DNA of 64,000 bases from an uncultured Steroidobacter sp. Lineage in GTDB: Bacteria; Pseudomonadota; Gammaproteobacteria; Steroidobacterales; Steroidobacteraceae. Made by a program: the position numbers and the translations under genes. Position 1 is the stretch's first letter. Each line of letters starts with the position of its first letter. Of the stretch, positions 34,435 through 42,616 are shown piece by piece. Below the pieces are notes generated by a model. The model was given only the letters and a program-made list of their open reading frames with translations, had not been told where the DNA came from and did no database searches. The stretch lies in NCBI GenBank assembly GCA_937864115.1, contig CALMII010000025.1, forward strand, positions 186,001 to 250,000, in the 5' to 3' direction.

Positions 34435-35816
34435 AGACCTTCCTCCGCCAGCGCCAGCGCGCGCCGCACGATGGCGCTTTTCGCCAGCACTTCCTGGTAT
34501 TCCATCTGCGGCACGCTGTCGGCGACGATACCGGCGCCCGCCTGGTAGCTGTAGGTATCGCCGCGGAACACCATCGTGCGGATGGTGATGGCCTGATCCA
34601 TGTCGCCGCCGGTGCCGAAGTAGCCGACCGTGCCGCCGTAGAAGCCGCGCCGCACCGGTTCGAGTTCGTCGATGATTTCCATTGCGCGTACTTTCGGCGC
34701 ACCGACGAGCGTGCCGGCAGGGAAGGCGGCGGCGAACAGATCGAATGCATCCTTGCCCGGCGCCAGCTGGCCGTTCACGCCGCTGACGATGTGCATCACG
34801 TGGCTGTAGCGCTCGACGTGACGATACGGATTCACGCCGACGGAACCGGCCTTCGCAACGCGGCCGAGATCATTGCGCGCGAGATCGACGAGCATGACGT
34901 GCTCGGCGTTTTCCTTCGGGTCGGCGAGCAACTCCTTCTGCAGTACTTCGTCGTGCGCCGCGTCTTCGCCGCGCGGACGCGTGCCCGCGATCGGCCGCAT
35001 CTGCGCCAGCCCGCCGGAAAGTTTGACCAATGCTTCCGGGGACGAACCAACGACCACGCAATCGCCGAGATCGCAGTAGTACATATATGGAGAGGGATTG
35101 AGCAGCCGCAGCGCGCGATAAGTTTCGAAAGGTTCCAGGCTGCATTGGCCGGAGAAACGTACCGACAACACGAGCTGATACACATCACCGGCCGCAATGT
35201 ATTCCTTGGTGCGCGCCACCCCCTGCAGGAATTCAGCCTCGCTCAGACTGCCAACTGCAGGCGAATAGCTGATGCGCTTGTCGGACGCCGGCACCGGTCC
35301 GCGCAGCGCCTGGATGACTTCCTTGCGCAGCGCCAGCCGTTCGCTCTCGGAACCGGCGTGCAGCAACGCGACGCCGCGGGTCAGGTGATCGAACACCAGC
35401 ATCGAACGCGGCGCCAGGTAATGCGCATCCGGCGTCGATTCGATGCGGCGGGCGCGATTCGGCAGGCGTTCGAAGTAGCGCACGAGATCGTAGCCGGCGA
35501 CGCCCACGAGACCGCCCGGCAGCGGCACGCCCGGAATCTGCGGCTGCGGCTGCGGCGCTTTCGCCAGCGCGGCGCGCAGGGCATCGAGTAGTTCCTGCTG
35601 GTTGCGCGGGGCCGCGGTCGTCCTGCCGTCGACCGTCAGGCCGCGTTCGTCGAGCCGGACTTCGAGACAGTCGCCGAAACCGATGAAGGAATAGCGGGCC
35701 AGCCGTTCGCCGCCCTCCACGCTTTCCAGCAGGAAGCGCGGCCGGAACGGCTTCAGTTTCATGAAGGCCGATACCGGGGTATCCAGGTCGGCGGCGATGT
35801 CGAAAGGCGGTTTCAT
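34431..35816 (-). CDS. trpE: Anthranilate synthase component I
   Basis: 461 aa chorismate-using enzyme. Near the N-terminus, [20 protein letters not shown] is part of the Trp feedback site (LLES). The chorismate site shows [47 protein letters not shown] and [23 protein letters not shown]. Start ATG 35816 lies just behind the attenuator U-tract with a GGA eight bases upstream. An in-frame ATG 27 bp further up lies inside the terminator hairpin and is unlikely. Expression should depend on the attenuator. Confidence 0.97.
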   Translation of the reverse strand: MKPPFDIAADLDTPVSAFMKLKPFRPRFLLESVEGGERLARYSFIGFGDCLEVRLDERGLTVDGRTTAAPRNQQELLDALRAALAKAPQPQPQIPGVPLPGGLVGVAGYDLVRYFERLPNRARRIESTPDAHYLAPRSMLVFDHLTRGVALLHAGSESERLALRKEVIQALRGPVPASDKRISYSPAVGSLSEAEFLQGVARTKEYIAAGDVYQLVLSVRFSGQCSLEPFETYRALRLLNPSPYMYYCDLGDCVVVGSSPEALVKLSGGLAQMRPIAGTRPRGEDAAHDEVLQKELLADPKENAEHVMLVDLARNDLGRVAKAGSVGVNPYRHVERYSHVMHIVSGVNGQLAPGKDAFDLFAAAFPAGTLVGAPKVRAMEIIDELEPVRRGFYGGTVGYFGTGGDMDQAITIRTMVFRGDTYSYQAGAGIVADSVPQMEYQEVLAKSAIVRRALALAEEGL

Positions 35817-35831
35817 AGAAAATCCAGGCAA

Positions 35832-35868
35832 TAAAAAACCCATCCCGGCTATTCGCTCGGAGATGGGT
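35832..35868 (-). terminator. trp attenuator terminator hairpin
   Basis: On the minus strand, GACCCATC and its partner GATGGGTT close a stem (5' arm 35859-35868, 3' arm 35838-35846) and are followed by six U residues (35833-35838). It lies 16 bp before trpE. The 5' arm CCCATCTCC (35859-35867) can instead pair with GGAGAGGG (35918-35925) just after the leader-peptide stop, giving the antiterminator. A classical attenuation switch. Confidence 0.88.
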
Positions 35869-35924
35869 CTTCTGGGTTCTTCAGCGGTGTTTTGTTAAGC
35901 GCAGCGCAATCCAGCAGCCCTCTC

Positions 35925-35972
35925 CTAGGAGTGCCGCCACCACCAACCATGAATGTGAGCGCTGGTATACAT
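35925..35972 (-). CDS. trpL: trp operon leader peptide
   Basis: 15 codons: MYTSAHIHGWWWRHS, with three consecutive Trp codons (35937-35945) and a TAG stop at 35925-35927. The segment right after and overlapping the stop, GGAGAGGG (35918-35925), is the antiterminator strand. A ribosome stalled on the Trp codons would leave it free, while a ribosome at the stop would cover it. There is no Shine-Dalgarno, and the predicted transcription start lies only about 4 bases upstream of the ATG, so translation may be nearly leaderless. The gene is below usual ORF-calling limits. Confidence 0.88.
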   Translation of the reverse strand: MYTSAHIHGWWWRHS

Positions 35973-35982
35973 CGGGCCGGGA

Positions 35983-36011
35983 GTATTACCGGCGGCCGGA
36001 GGGGGAGTCAA
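35983..36011 (-). promoter_or_regulatory. trp operon promoter (sigma-70 type)
   Basis: On the minus strand: -35 TTGACT (36006-36011), a spacer of exactly 17 bases, -10 TAATAC (35983-35988). The -35 matches the consensus at 5 of 6 positions. The promoter lies immediately after the stop of the metallopeptidase gene and just before the leader peptide. No TrpR operator palindrome was recognised around it. Confidence 0.75.
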
Positions 36012-36020
36012 GGCGGAAGG

Positions 36021-36716
36021 CTACAACCCTTCCACATCCATTCCCCGTTCGGCCAGCCACTGCTTCCTTCGCTCGTAGTCCGGCATCGCACGCTCGACGC
36101 GCTGCCAGAACTCCGGCGTATGTAACCGCTCATGCAGATGGGCAATTTCGTGAACGACGACGTACTCGGCAATGCGCGTCGGCAGGAGGACCGACTTCCA
36201 GTGGAAGTACAGCCAGTTGCCTTTGCCGCAGGAACCCCAGCGGTAGCCCAGATCCTGCACTTTGACCCCGGCGGCCTCTACCTGCATTCGGGCTGAATAC
36301 TCGGCGACCTTCGCTGCAAACCACGACTTGCCTCGCTCGCTGTACCAGCGAATGAAATGTGTGCGCGCGCATTTCGATTCCGACTTCACCAGATGAAAGC
36401 GGCCGTTGGCCAGCCTGAGCGGCGCATTCTGTCGGGCCACGAGTTTCAGCCGGTAGCTGCGACCGCGGTACAGGAATCCTTCGCCGCTCACGAACGATTT
36501 GCGCCGGAACGGCCGGCGCAGCAGATCCTTCTCGGCGAGCTTGGTGTAGATCCAGAAACGCTTCTCCAGCACGAAGCTCACGAGCTGAGCCTCTGCCGCC
36601 TGCGGCGGCGCCGCGAGTAACAGGTCGCCGCGACGGTCGACCGTGATCTGCAGCGTGCGACGGCGACTGCTGCGTTTCACCGAAAACTTCAGATCCTCGA
36701 CGGTCAGCGTGTTCAT
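36021..36716 (-). CDS. YgjP-like M48-type metallopeptidase
   Basis: 231 aa zinc metallopeptidase of the YgjP/DUF45 family. The N-terminal half is beta-rich (RTLQITVDRRGDLLLAAPP). The C-terminal half has the family signature YRWGSCGKGNWLYFHWKSVLLP, zinc motif HEIAH in VVVHEIAHLHERLHTPEFW, and the downstream WLAERG. The substrate is unknown. It overlaps the hsdR stop by 4 bp (ATGA), so it is the last gene of the restriction-modification operon. Such association of YgjP-like proteases with type I systems is recurrent in other genomes (recalled family knowledge). Confidence 0.88.
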   Translation of the reverse strand: MNTLTVEDLKFSVKRSSRRRTLQITVDRRGDLLLAAPPQAAEAQLVSFVLEKRFWIYTKLAEKDLLRRPFRRKSFVSGEGFLYRGRSYRLKLVARQNAPLRLANGRFHLVKSESKCARTHFIRWYSERGKSWFAAKVAEYSARMQVEAAGVKVQDLGYRWGSCGKGNWLYFHWKSVLLPTRIAEYVVVHEIAHLHERLHTPEFWQRVERAMPDYERRKQWLAERGMDVEGL

Positions 36717-39700
36717 GCGGTCATCAGCTTGTGATGGTTGGCGCGCGCCAGATCCATGAGCTTGTCGACCAACGCATCCGCGTCGTCCAGCTCCACCCTG
36801 CGCGACGCCATCAGGTGCTCGAAGAGCCGGGTGGCAAGCGCGTCCTGGTCGGGCTTCTTGTTGGGACGCCAGAAGTTCTCGGTGAGCTCGGCAGCGATGA
36901 TGTCCACGACTTCCATCGTGAGGTTCATGACAGCGCCTACCTGTTCTGCGTCTGCGTCATTTCCGGTCTGCGTTTCTTCCATCATCAGGCGAAAGAACGG
37001 CAGACAGTGCTCGGGCAGATCCGGCAATCCTTCATCGCCTTCCGACTGACCGGCCTTGAGGTTCCGGATGATGTCCTGCAACGCGGCGATCTGCTCCTCC
37101 CAGTTGTCGCCGAGCTGCTCGAGGATGTCCTTGAGCCGTTCGCTGAGCTTGCGATACAGCACCGGGTCTTCGTCGAGATGCTTGCGGATATGCGACCGGA
37201 TGGCGTGTTCCATTTCGGACGCCTTGGCCCTTGGCCCCGCCTGCTCCTGCACGTGCGCTGCAAAGTTGGCATCGGTCAGGGAGATCGGCGGAATCTTCGG
37301 ATCGATGCCCAACGAGATCACATGGTCGTCGATGAGCTTGCGCACTTTGGCGCCGACGTCCTTGCCGATCTGCGGCATGTCCTTGTAGCGCGTGCGGGCG
37401 CGGGCATGGATGTAGGCGAGCGTCTTGGCGTCACGCGTGAACGGCAACCCTTCCGGGCGCGGCAATACGGTGTCCAGCGATTCCAGGAAGTGTCGGAGCT
37501 TGACGGTGAACTCGGCGCGCAGGCGTTCATCGCGCAGCACATCCACGCACGCCTCGCGATCTTCCAGCGAGTCGATCCCGTTGCGCCGGAAGATATGGAT
37601 GGCGCGCAGGTGCCGATCGCGCAACGCCGGGATTTCATCTTTCAGGCTCTGCAATGCGCCGGCGACATCTTCGTCCGCATACGCCGCCAGCGCTTCCTTC
37701 AGGTGATGGGCCAGACCGTAGTAGTCCACGACGATGCCGGCGCGCTTGCCGAAGCCCGTGCGATTGACGCGCGCGATGGCCTGCAGCAACTCGGCTTCCT
37801 TGATCGGGCGATCGAGGTACATCACGCCTTCGATGGGCGCATCGAAACCGGTGAGCAGCATCGATTTCACGATCAGGAAGGCAAGCGGATCGCGCTTCTG
37901 AGGGTCGTCGTGAAGCAGCGGCTTCCTGAAGCGTTTGATCAGTCCCTCCTGCACGGCGCCGTCGGTCCATTGCTTCCACGCCGGATCGTCATTGTTGCCG
38001 CCGGAAATGATGGGTGCGCACTCGAGTGCCTTGAGCGCTTCGCGATAACGCCATGCCTGCACGACGGCCTGCACCTTCGGCGGCCGCTGGCACAGCGCCT
38101 CGTCATCCAGCGTCTGGTCCGCTGGCGACAGACTTTCCGCATCGTTCAGCAATTGCGCACGCGCAGCGTTCAGCGCATCGAGATAGCGGACGGCTGCGAG
38201 CCGGCTATACGCCACCACCTGCGCCTTGTAGCCGTTGGGCAGGATATTCGTGACGTAGTGACGCAGGATGTCGCGCGCCTTCTCCTTGATGAGTTCCGGC
38301 GCTTCGAAGATCTGGCCCCGGGTGGCGTACTTCTTCTTGATGGCTTCGAGTTCTTCCTCGCTGCGGGTGCGGAACAGATCCTCGAACAGCTCATCCAGAC
38401 TCGCGCCATCCTTGACGGCGCCCTGCGCGGTGCGCCCTTCGTAGAGCACGGGAACCGTCGAACCGTCCTGTTCGGATTCGCGGATGGTGTAACGGTCGAT
38501 GAACTCGCCGAAGATCTCGTGCGTGCGCTTCTTCTCGCCCATGATGATCGGCGTGCCGGTAAAGCCGATCTTGGCGCAGTTCGGCATGCTGCTCATCAGG
38601 TACGCGTGCAGATCGTTGGTGTGACTGCGATGCGCTTCATCGACCAGCACCAGGATGCTGCTGTCGTCGTTGAGCACGTCGGTTCGCGGCGCATCGGAAA
38701 CGTGCGGATACTTCGGCAGATCCTCGAGCTTCAGCGGCTCCTCGTCGGCCGCATCGCTCTCGCCGTACTTCTGCACCATCCCGAAGACGAGGCCCGGCCC
38801 CTTGCGGGTCACCAATGTCCTGAGCGCCGCCTTGCTGGTCGCGATCTCGACCGTCTCGCCTGACAACGCGGCGGTCTCAGCAAGCTGGCGCTGCAGATCC
38901 TTGCGATCGGTAACGACAATGATTTTGAAGCGCCGCAGCTGCGGATCGGTGCGCATCTTGCGGACCAGGAACACCATCGTCAGGCTTTTCCCGGAACCCT
39001 GTGTGTGCCAGATGATGCCGCCGCGCCGATCGTGCTCACCGTCCTGCCATCGCGTCTGGCCAGTCCGCAGTCGCTGCACTGCCTTGCTCACTGCACGAAA
39101 CTGTTGATAGCGGCACACGGCCTTCATCGTCTGTCCGCGCGTGTGCATGAACAGCATGAAATGGCGAACGATGTCGAGCAGGTTGGCCTTGCTCAGCATT
39201 CCGGCGATGGTGAACTCCTGTTCTGAAGGCTTCTTGCCAAGCTGTGTCGCAACGTCGCTCTCCGTCAGCGGCGCAACCGTCTTCCACGTCGCATAGTCCT
39301 CGAACAGGCCGCCGATACAACCGACGCGTGCCTGATCGAAGCTGGTCGCGATGAGCAGTTGGTTCGTATGGAACAGCGGCTCATTGCCTTCGTTGTCCTC
39401 GACTTCGAAGGTGGCGCGGCGTTGATTGCTGTAGCGGCGCAACTGATCGACCGCCTGCACCAACGGTTCCGGCACGGACGGGCTCTTGCATTCCACGACG
39501 ACGAGCGGCATGCCGTTCACGAACAACACCAGGTCCGGCACGATGAAGCCCTTGCCGCGGTCGTAGCCGGGCGGGCAATCGACGCGAAACTGACTGATCA
39601 CCGTGAACTGATTGTTTTCCGGCTTTTCCCAGTCGATGTATCGAAGGGTCTGCCCGCGTCCACCATTCCAGTCCGGCAGGCCGTCGACGGTGATGCCCTT

Positions 39701-39988
39701 GAGCAGCAATTCCGTGGCGATCTGATTCGCTTCGATCAGCTTCGGCGCGCTGATGCGCGTGATGGCGGATACAGCCTCGGAGAGGCGACCTTCATCCAGC
39801 CAGGATTTGCCGTCGCGCAGATTCAGTTCGCGCAGCTTCTGTCGGAGAACGGATTCCTGGATGACTTGAGAGAAGCCGGCGCGTTGCGTCGCAGCCGGAT
39901 CGTCGAGGGAACCCGCAACGTGAGTCCAGCCCAGACTGGCGAGGTGCTCGATGAATCGGCGTTCGACGTCTTCGAGTTCCCAGCCCAT
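36713..39988 (-). CDS. hsdR: Type I restriction enzyme, R subunit (HsdR)
   Basis: 1091 aa motor and nuclease subunit. The N-terminal PD-(D/E)xK nuclease shows PD at 151-152 and ECK at 166-168 (VPDLVLF, VVVECKSP). The SF2 translocase has Walker A HTQGSGKS at about 328-335, DEAH at 450-453 (LVDEAHRSH), motif III FTGTP and motif VI QAIARVNRTG. The helical C-terminal domain binds HsdM. Cuts unmodified DNA at a distance after ATP-driven translocation. It ends with an overlap to the metallopeptidase gene and starts 12 bp after hsdS. Confidence 0.97.
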   Translation of the reverse strand: MGWELEDVERRFIEHLASLGWTHVAGSLDDPAATQRAGFSQVIQESVLRQKLRELNLRDGKSWLDEGRLSEAVSAITRISAPKLIEANQIATELLLKGITVDGLPDWNGGRGQTLRYIDWEKPENNQFTVISQFRVDCPPGYDRGKGFIVPDLVLFVNGMPLVVVECKSPSVPEPLVQAVDQLRRYSNQRRATFEVEDNEGNEPLFHTNQLLIATSFDQARVGCIGGLFEDYATWKTVAPLTESDVATQLGKKPSEQEFTIAGMLSKANLLDIVRHFMLFMHTRGQTMKAVCRYQQFRAVSKAVQRLRTGQTRWQDGEHDRRGGIIWHTQGSGKSLTMVFLVRKMRTDPQLRRFKIIVVTDRKDLQRQLAETAALSGETVEIATSKAALRTLVTRKGPGLVFGMVQKYGESDAADEEPLKLEDLPKYPHVSDAPRTDVLNDDSSILVLVDEAHRSHTNDLHAYLMSSMPNCAKIGFTGTPIIMGEKKRTHEIFGEFIDRYTIRESEQDGSTVPVLYEGRTAQGAVKDGASLDELFEDLFRTRSEEELEAIKKKYATRGQIFEAPELIKEKARDILRHYVTNILPNGYKAQVVAYSRLAAVRYLDALNAARAQLLNDAESLSPADQTLDDEALCQRPPKVQAVVQAWRYREALKALECAPIISGGNNDDPAWKQWTDGAVQEGLIKRFRKPLLHDDPQKRDPLAFLIVKSMLLTGFDAPIEGVMYLDRPIKEAELLQAIARVNRTGFGKRAGIVVDYYGLAHHLKEALAAYADEDVAGALQSLKDEIPALRDRHLRAIHIFRRNGIDSLEDREACVDVLRDERLRAEFTVKLRHFLESLDTVLPRPEGLPFTRDAKTLAYIHARARTRYKDMPQIGKDVGAKVRKLIDDHVISLGIDPKIPPISLTDANFAAHVQEQAGPRAKASEMEHAIRSHIRKHLDEDPVLYRKLSERLKDILEQLGDNWEEQIAALQDIIRNLKAGQSEGDEGLPDLPEHCLPFFRLMMEETQTGNDADAEQVGAVMNLTMEVVDIIAAELTENFWRPNKKPDQDALATRLFEHLMASRRVELDDADALVDKLMDLARANHHKLMTA

Positions 39989-40000
39989 GGGTGAGCCTCG

Positions 40001-41362
40001 TTAGTCCTTGAGCAGTGGCGTGACGCGGACGCGACCGGTGAGGAGGTCGTCCATGAGGCCTATCTTCACCGAGTTCAGTTTTTCAAACCTGCGCACCTCC
40101 TCATCCACCTCAATATTGAGGGATGCAACGCGGCGCAACACTTCATCTTGCTCATCAGAAAGCGGCCAACCTAACAGAAGCCCGAGTAAGATCGCGCTAT
40201 TGGCGACGTCGCGACCTCCTGAATTTACATGCGCCCGCGTCTGCCTTCGTAATCTGTGGTCACTGCTTAACACGAGTTGCACGTACTCGGGCCTAGCCTT
40301 CATCAAGTCGATGGAGATTCGCATGAAATTCGAGGACATTATCCACCCAACCTCAGCAGCCCCAACAACGACAGATCGGCCCACATCAGCCACGCGAGAA
40401 AATACGATGTCGCCGATGTGGACCTCAAAATCGGCAAGAGAACGGGCCTTCTCTTCCGAGATATAGAGCAGCTCGCCTTCAATGAATTTCCTATCTCCAA
40501 GCGATCCAATGGTGATCACAGGCCTTCCAACCTGGCGCCAGTGCTCACCCTTCAACGTCGAACCAAAGGGGCCAGTCCGAATCACGCTCCTCTCGGGTGA
40601 CGCTCTCGACTGCAAACCGGAAACATCCCACTCCTTCGGAATCCACCCCAGCCGCGACGGCTTGTACAGGTGAGGCGCTTCGCTCTGCGGCGGACGCAAT
40701 TCGCCGTTCTCGTCGATGCCGCACGTCAACAGATCGTGCAGCAACCCCTGCTTGACCTGCTTGAGCTTCTCGATGATCGCCTCGGTCTGGCGGATGGCGG
40801 TGTCGAGGGTGTCGATGATCTGCGTGATGAGCCTCTGCTCACCGGATGGCGGCAAGTCGATAGGAATCGACTCTAGAATTTCCTTCGATAGACCTCCGCG
40901 TCCTCCACCTGACGAGCGCGCTCGCAGCTCCTCATATCTGCGATCCAAATTGTGAAAAAGATATCCCGTCAACAGTGACGATTCGTCACCGCGCAAGAGC
41001 GCTATCGATTGATTCGTACTCAGAGCACATAACGTAAGGGCCACAGTGCCACGAGTCTTTCCCTGCCCAGCGAGTCCAACTGCCACTGCAGGCGGAGAAG
41101 TCAGCGTCGCGTTCGATATCGCTAGGCCTGCCTCAGTAATTCGACCTGGCACGTCGTAAACCCGGCGTAGATTCACATCCCCCGAGGCCATCCAAGGGAT
41201 AGAACCACCCCAATACTTCGGAATTCCCGTGGGAGGGGTTCCTCCCAACGTGCAACTACTGACCTCTCTGAGTTTGACAGACCGCCAGCCGCTCGGCGGC
41301 GGATTGCTTTGCCGGAAGCCAGATGAATTATTTGCGAAATCTTCGAAACTAGCGTCCGTCAT
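40001..41362 (-). CDS. hsdS: Type I restriction enzyme, specificity subunit (HsdS)
   Basis: 453 aa DNA-recognition subunit with two target recognition domains separated and followed by coiled conserved helices. TRD1 covers about 25-190 (WRSVKLREVSSCTLGGTP ... ESIPIDLPPSGEQRLITQIIDTLDTAI) and TRD2 about 235-440 (LGWIPKEWDVSGL ... GWPLSDEQDEVLRRVASLN), with helices at EAIIEKLKQVKQGLLHDLLT and EVRRFEKLNSVKIGLMDDLLTGRV. ATG 41362 has GGAGG seven bases upstream. Both TRDs are visibly more AT-rich than the flanking genes, as is common for exchanged specificity cassettes. The recognition sequence cannot be predicted by eye. Confidence 0.93.
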   Translation of the reverse strand: MTDASFEDFANNSSGFRQSNPPPSGWRSVKLREVSSCTLGGTPPTGIPKYWGGSIPWMASGDVNLRRVYDVPGRITEAGLAISNATLTSPPAVAVGLAGQGKTRGTVALTLCALSTNQSIALLRGDESSLLTGYLFHNLDRRYEELRARSSGGGRGGLSKEILESIPIDLPPSGEQRLITQIIDTLDTAIRQTEAIIEKLKQVKQGLLHDLLTCGIDENGELRPPQSEAPHLYKPSRLGWIPKEWDVSGLQSRASPERSVIRTGPFGSTLKGEHWRQVGRPVITIGSLGDRKFIEGELLYISEEKARSLADFEVHIGDIVFSRVADVGRSVVVGAAEVGWIMSSNFMRISIDLMKARPEYVQLVLSSDHRLRRQTRAHVNSGGRDVANSAILLGLLLGWPLSDEQDEVLRRVASLNIEVDEEVRRFEKLNSVKIGLMDDLLTGRVRVTPLLKD

Positions 41363-42468
41363 CGCCCGTCCTCCAGCAAGTTCAACACCAACCGAATCAT
41401 CAACTCCTTCTGCCTCGGATCGCTCTCCGCCACCAGAAGCGCGAGCGCCACCATCGCATTGTCCGCCAGCCGCGGCTCGCCATCCGCTCGCAACAGCAAC
41501 TGATTGCGCCGCAGATACTCCAGGAACAGCAGCGTGCCGATGCGCTTGTTGCCATCCGAGAACGGATGGTCCTTGATGACGAAGTACAGCAGATGTGCCG
41601 CCCGCGCCTGCACCGTCGGATACAGCGGTTCGCCGCCGAAGGTCTGTTCGATCGCGCCGAGAATGCCTTCGAGCTGATCGCCGCGTTCGCGGCCGAAGAG
41701 GTCGGTCGATTCGTTGCGGCTTGCGAGGGCGGCGCGCAGAGCCTGGATGGCGGCCCGCGCCCGCGTCAGGGAGAGTTCGCTGGATTGCGCGACCGGATTT
41801 GCCGGCGTCGATGGGAGGCTGTCTTCGTCGTACTCCAGCAGCAGTTTCCACGCGCGCGTGTAGCGCTGCACGACATCGAGCACGGCACGACCCTGCTCCG
41901 TGACCAGGAACTGATTGCGCAGCGTGTTCGACAGCAGTTCGACGGCCTGTTCGATCTCGGTGAAGCCCCGTTCACGCAGGCGCTTTTCGTTCAGCGTGTA
42001 GCCGCGCAGCAGGTGATCGCGCAGGGTCTGGGTGGCCCAGATACGGAACCGGGTGCCTTGCTTTGACTTGACGCGATAGCCGACGGAAATGATGGTGTCG
42101 AGGCTGTACAGGACGACGGGCTTGTCGGACAGAGCAATATGCATTTTTTGCATATTGCTTTCCTCGGGCAATTCTCCCTCCGTGAAGACGTTGCGAATGT
42201 GCCGCGACACTACGGACTGATCCCGGCCAAACAGCTCGACCATCTGTGCCTGGGTCAGCCAGACGGTATCGCGTTCGAGCCGCACGTCCAGCTGAATCCT
42301 GCCGCCGGGCGGCTGATACAGAATCACCTCGCCGCTCACAGTCTCTGGCGCTGCATCCGGCGGCCTGGGCTGCATCCGTCCTTTGCGGTGTGCCGAACGC
42401 CTGGCAGGCGCCTTCGCTTTCACCGCCTTCGCTCGCGTGCTTGCAACTTTCTTCGATCGAGCTTTCAT
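41359..42468 (-). CDS. RhuM-family protein with Fic/Doc domain
   Basis: 369 aa. A Lys/Arg-rich N-terminal tail (1-35) is followed by a RhuM/Rha-like DNA-binding domain (WLTQAQMVELFGRDQSVVSRHIRNVFTEGEL) at about 70-100. A central helical part leads to a C-terminal Fic/Doc fold with HPFSDGNKRIGTLLFLEYL (active-site motif at 301-309), a variant with Lys in place of the second Gly, as in Doc kinases. It may phosphorylate or AMPylate a target. The gene lies between hsdM and hsdS and overlaps the hsdS start by 4 bp, so it is translated with the restriction system. No obvious antitoxin gene beside it. Confidence 0.87.
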   Translation of the reverse strand: MKARSKKVASTRAKAVKAKAPARRSAHRKGRMQPRPPDAAPETVSGEVILYQPPGGRIQLDVRLERDTVWLTQAQMVELFGRDQSVVSRHIRNVFTEGELPEESNMQKMHIALSDKPVVLYSLDTIISVGYRVKSKQGTRFRIWATQTLRDHLLRGYTLNEKRLRERGFTEIEQAVELLSNTLRNQFLVTEQGRAVLDVVQRYTRAWKLLLEYDEDSLPSTPANPVAQSSELSLTRARAAIQALRAALASRNESTDLFGRERGDQLEGILGAIEQTFGGEPLYPTVQARAAHLLYFVIKDHPFSDGNKRIGTLLFLEYLRRNQLLLRADGEPRLADNAMVALALLVAESDPRQKELMIRLVLNLLEDGR

Positions 42469-42510
42469 GTCTCACTCCTTGAGAATCGATGTTTCAATCC
42501 CAGCCAGAGA

Positions 42511-42551
42511 CGCCCCCACCCTAACCCTCCCCCGCTTCGCGGAGGAGGGGA
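42511..42551. repeat. Intergenic inverted repeat, family C (copy 2, short)
   Basis: cctcccccgcttcgcggaggagggg is an almost perfect palindrome of 25 bp, preceded by ccccaccctaa. It matches the ends of the longer copies at 7605-7755 and 56834-56946 but has no second distant arm. In the 148 bp between hsdM and the RhuM-Fic gene. Confidence 0.7.
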
Positions 42552-42578
42552 CGGAGGAAGCGCGACTGCCCTTCTGAC

Positions 42579-42606
42579 TATCCGCTATCCGCCATCCGCT
42601 ATCCGC
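42579..42606. repeat. Tandem heptamer repeat at the end of hsdM
   Basis: Four units of 7 bp (tatccgc, tatccgc, catccgc, tatccgc), 11 bp after the hsdM stop on the minus strand. Together with the adjoining palindrome it fills the hsdM-RhuM gap. Copy number may vary between strains. Confidence 0.8.
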
Positions 42607-42616
42607 TTCTTCTCCT

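Noticed and set aside
36731..38863. Open frame of 710 codons on the plus strand opposite hsdR
   Set aside because: Antisense to a 1091-aa protein with full nuclease and helicase motifs; no domain in the translation.
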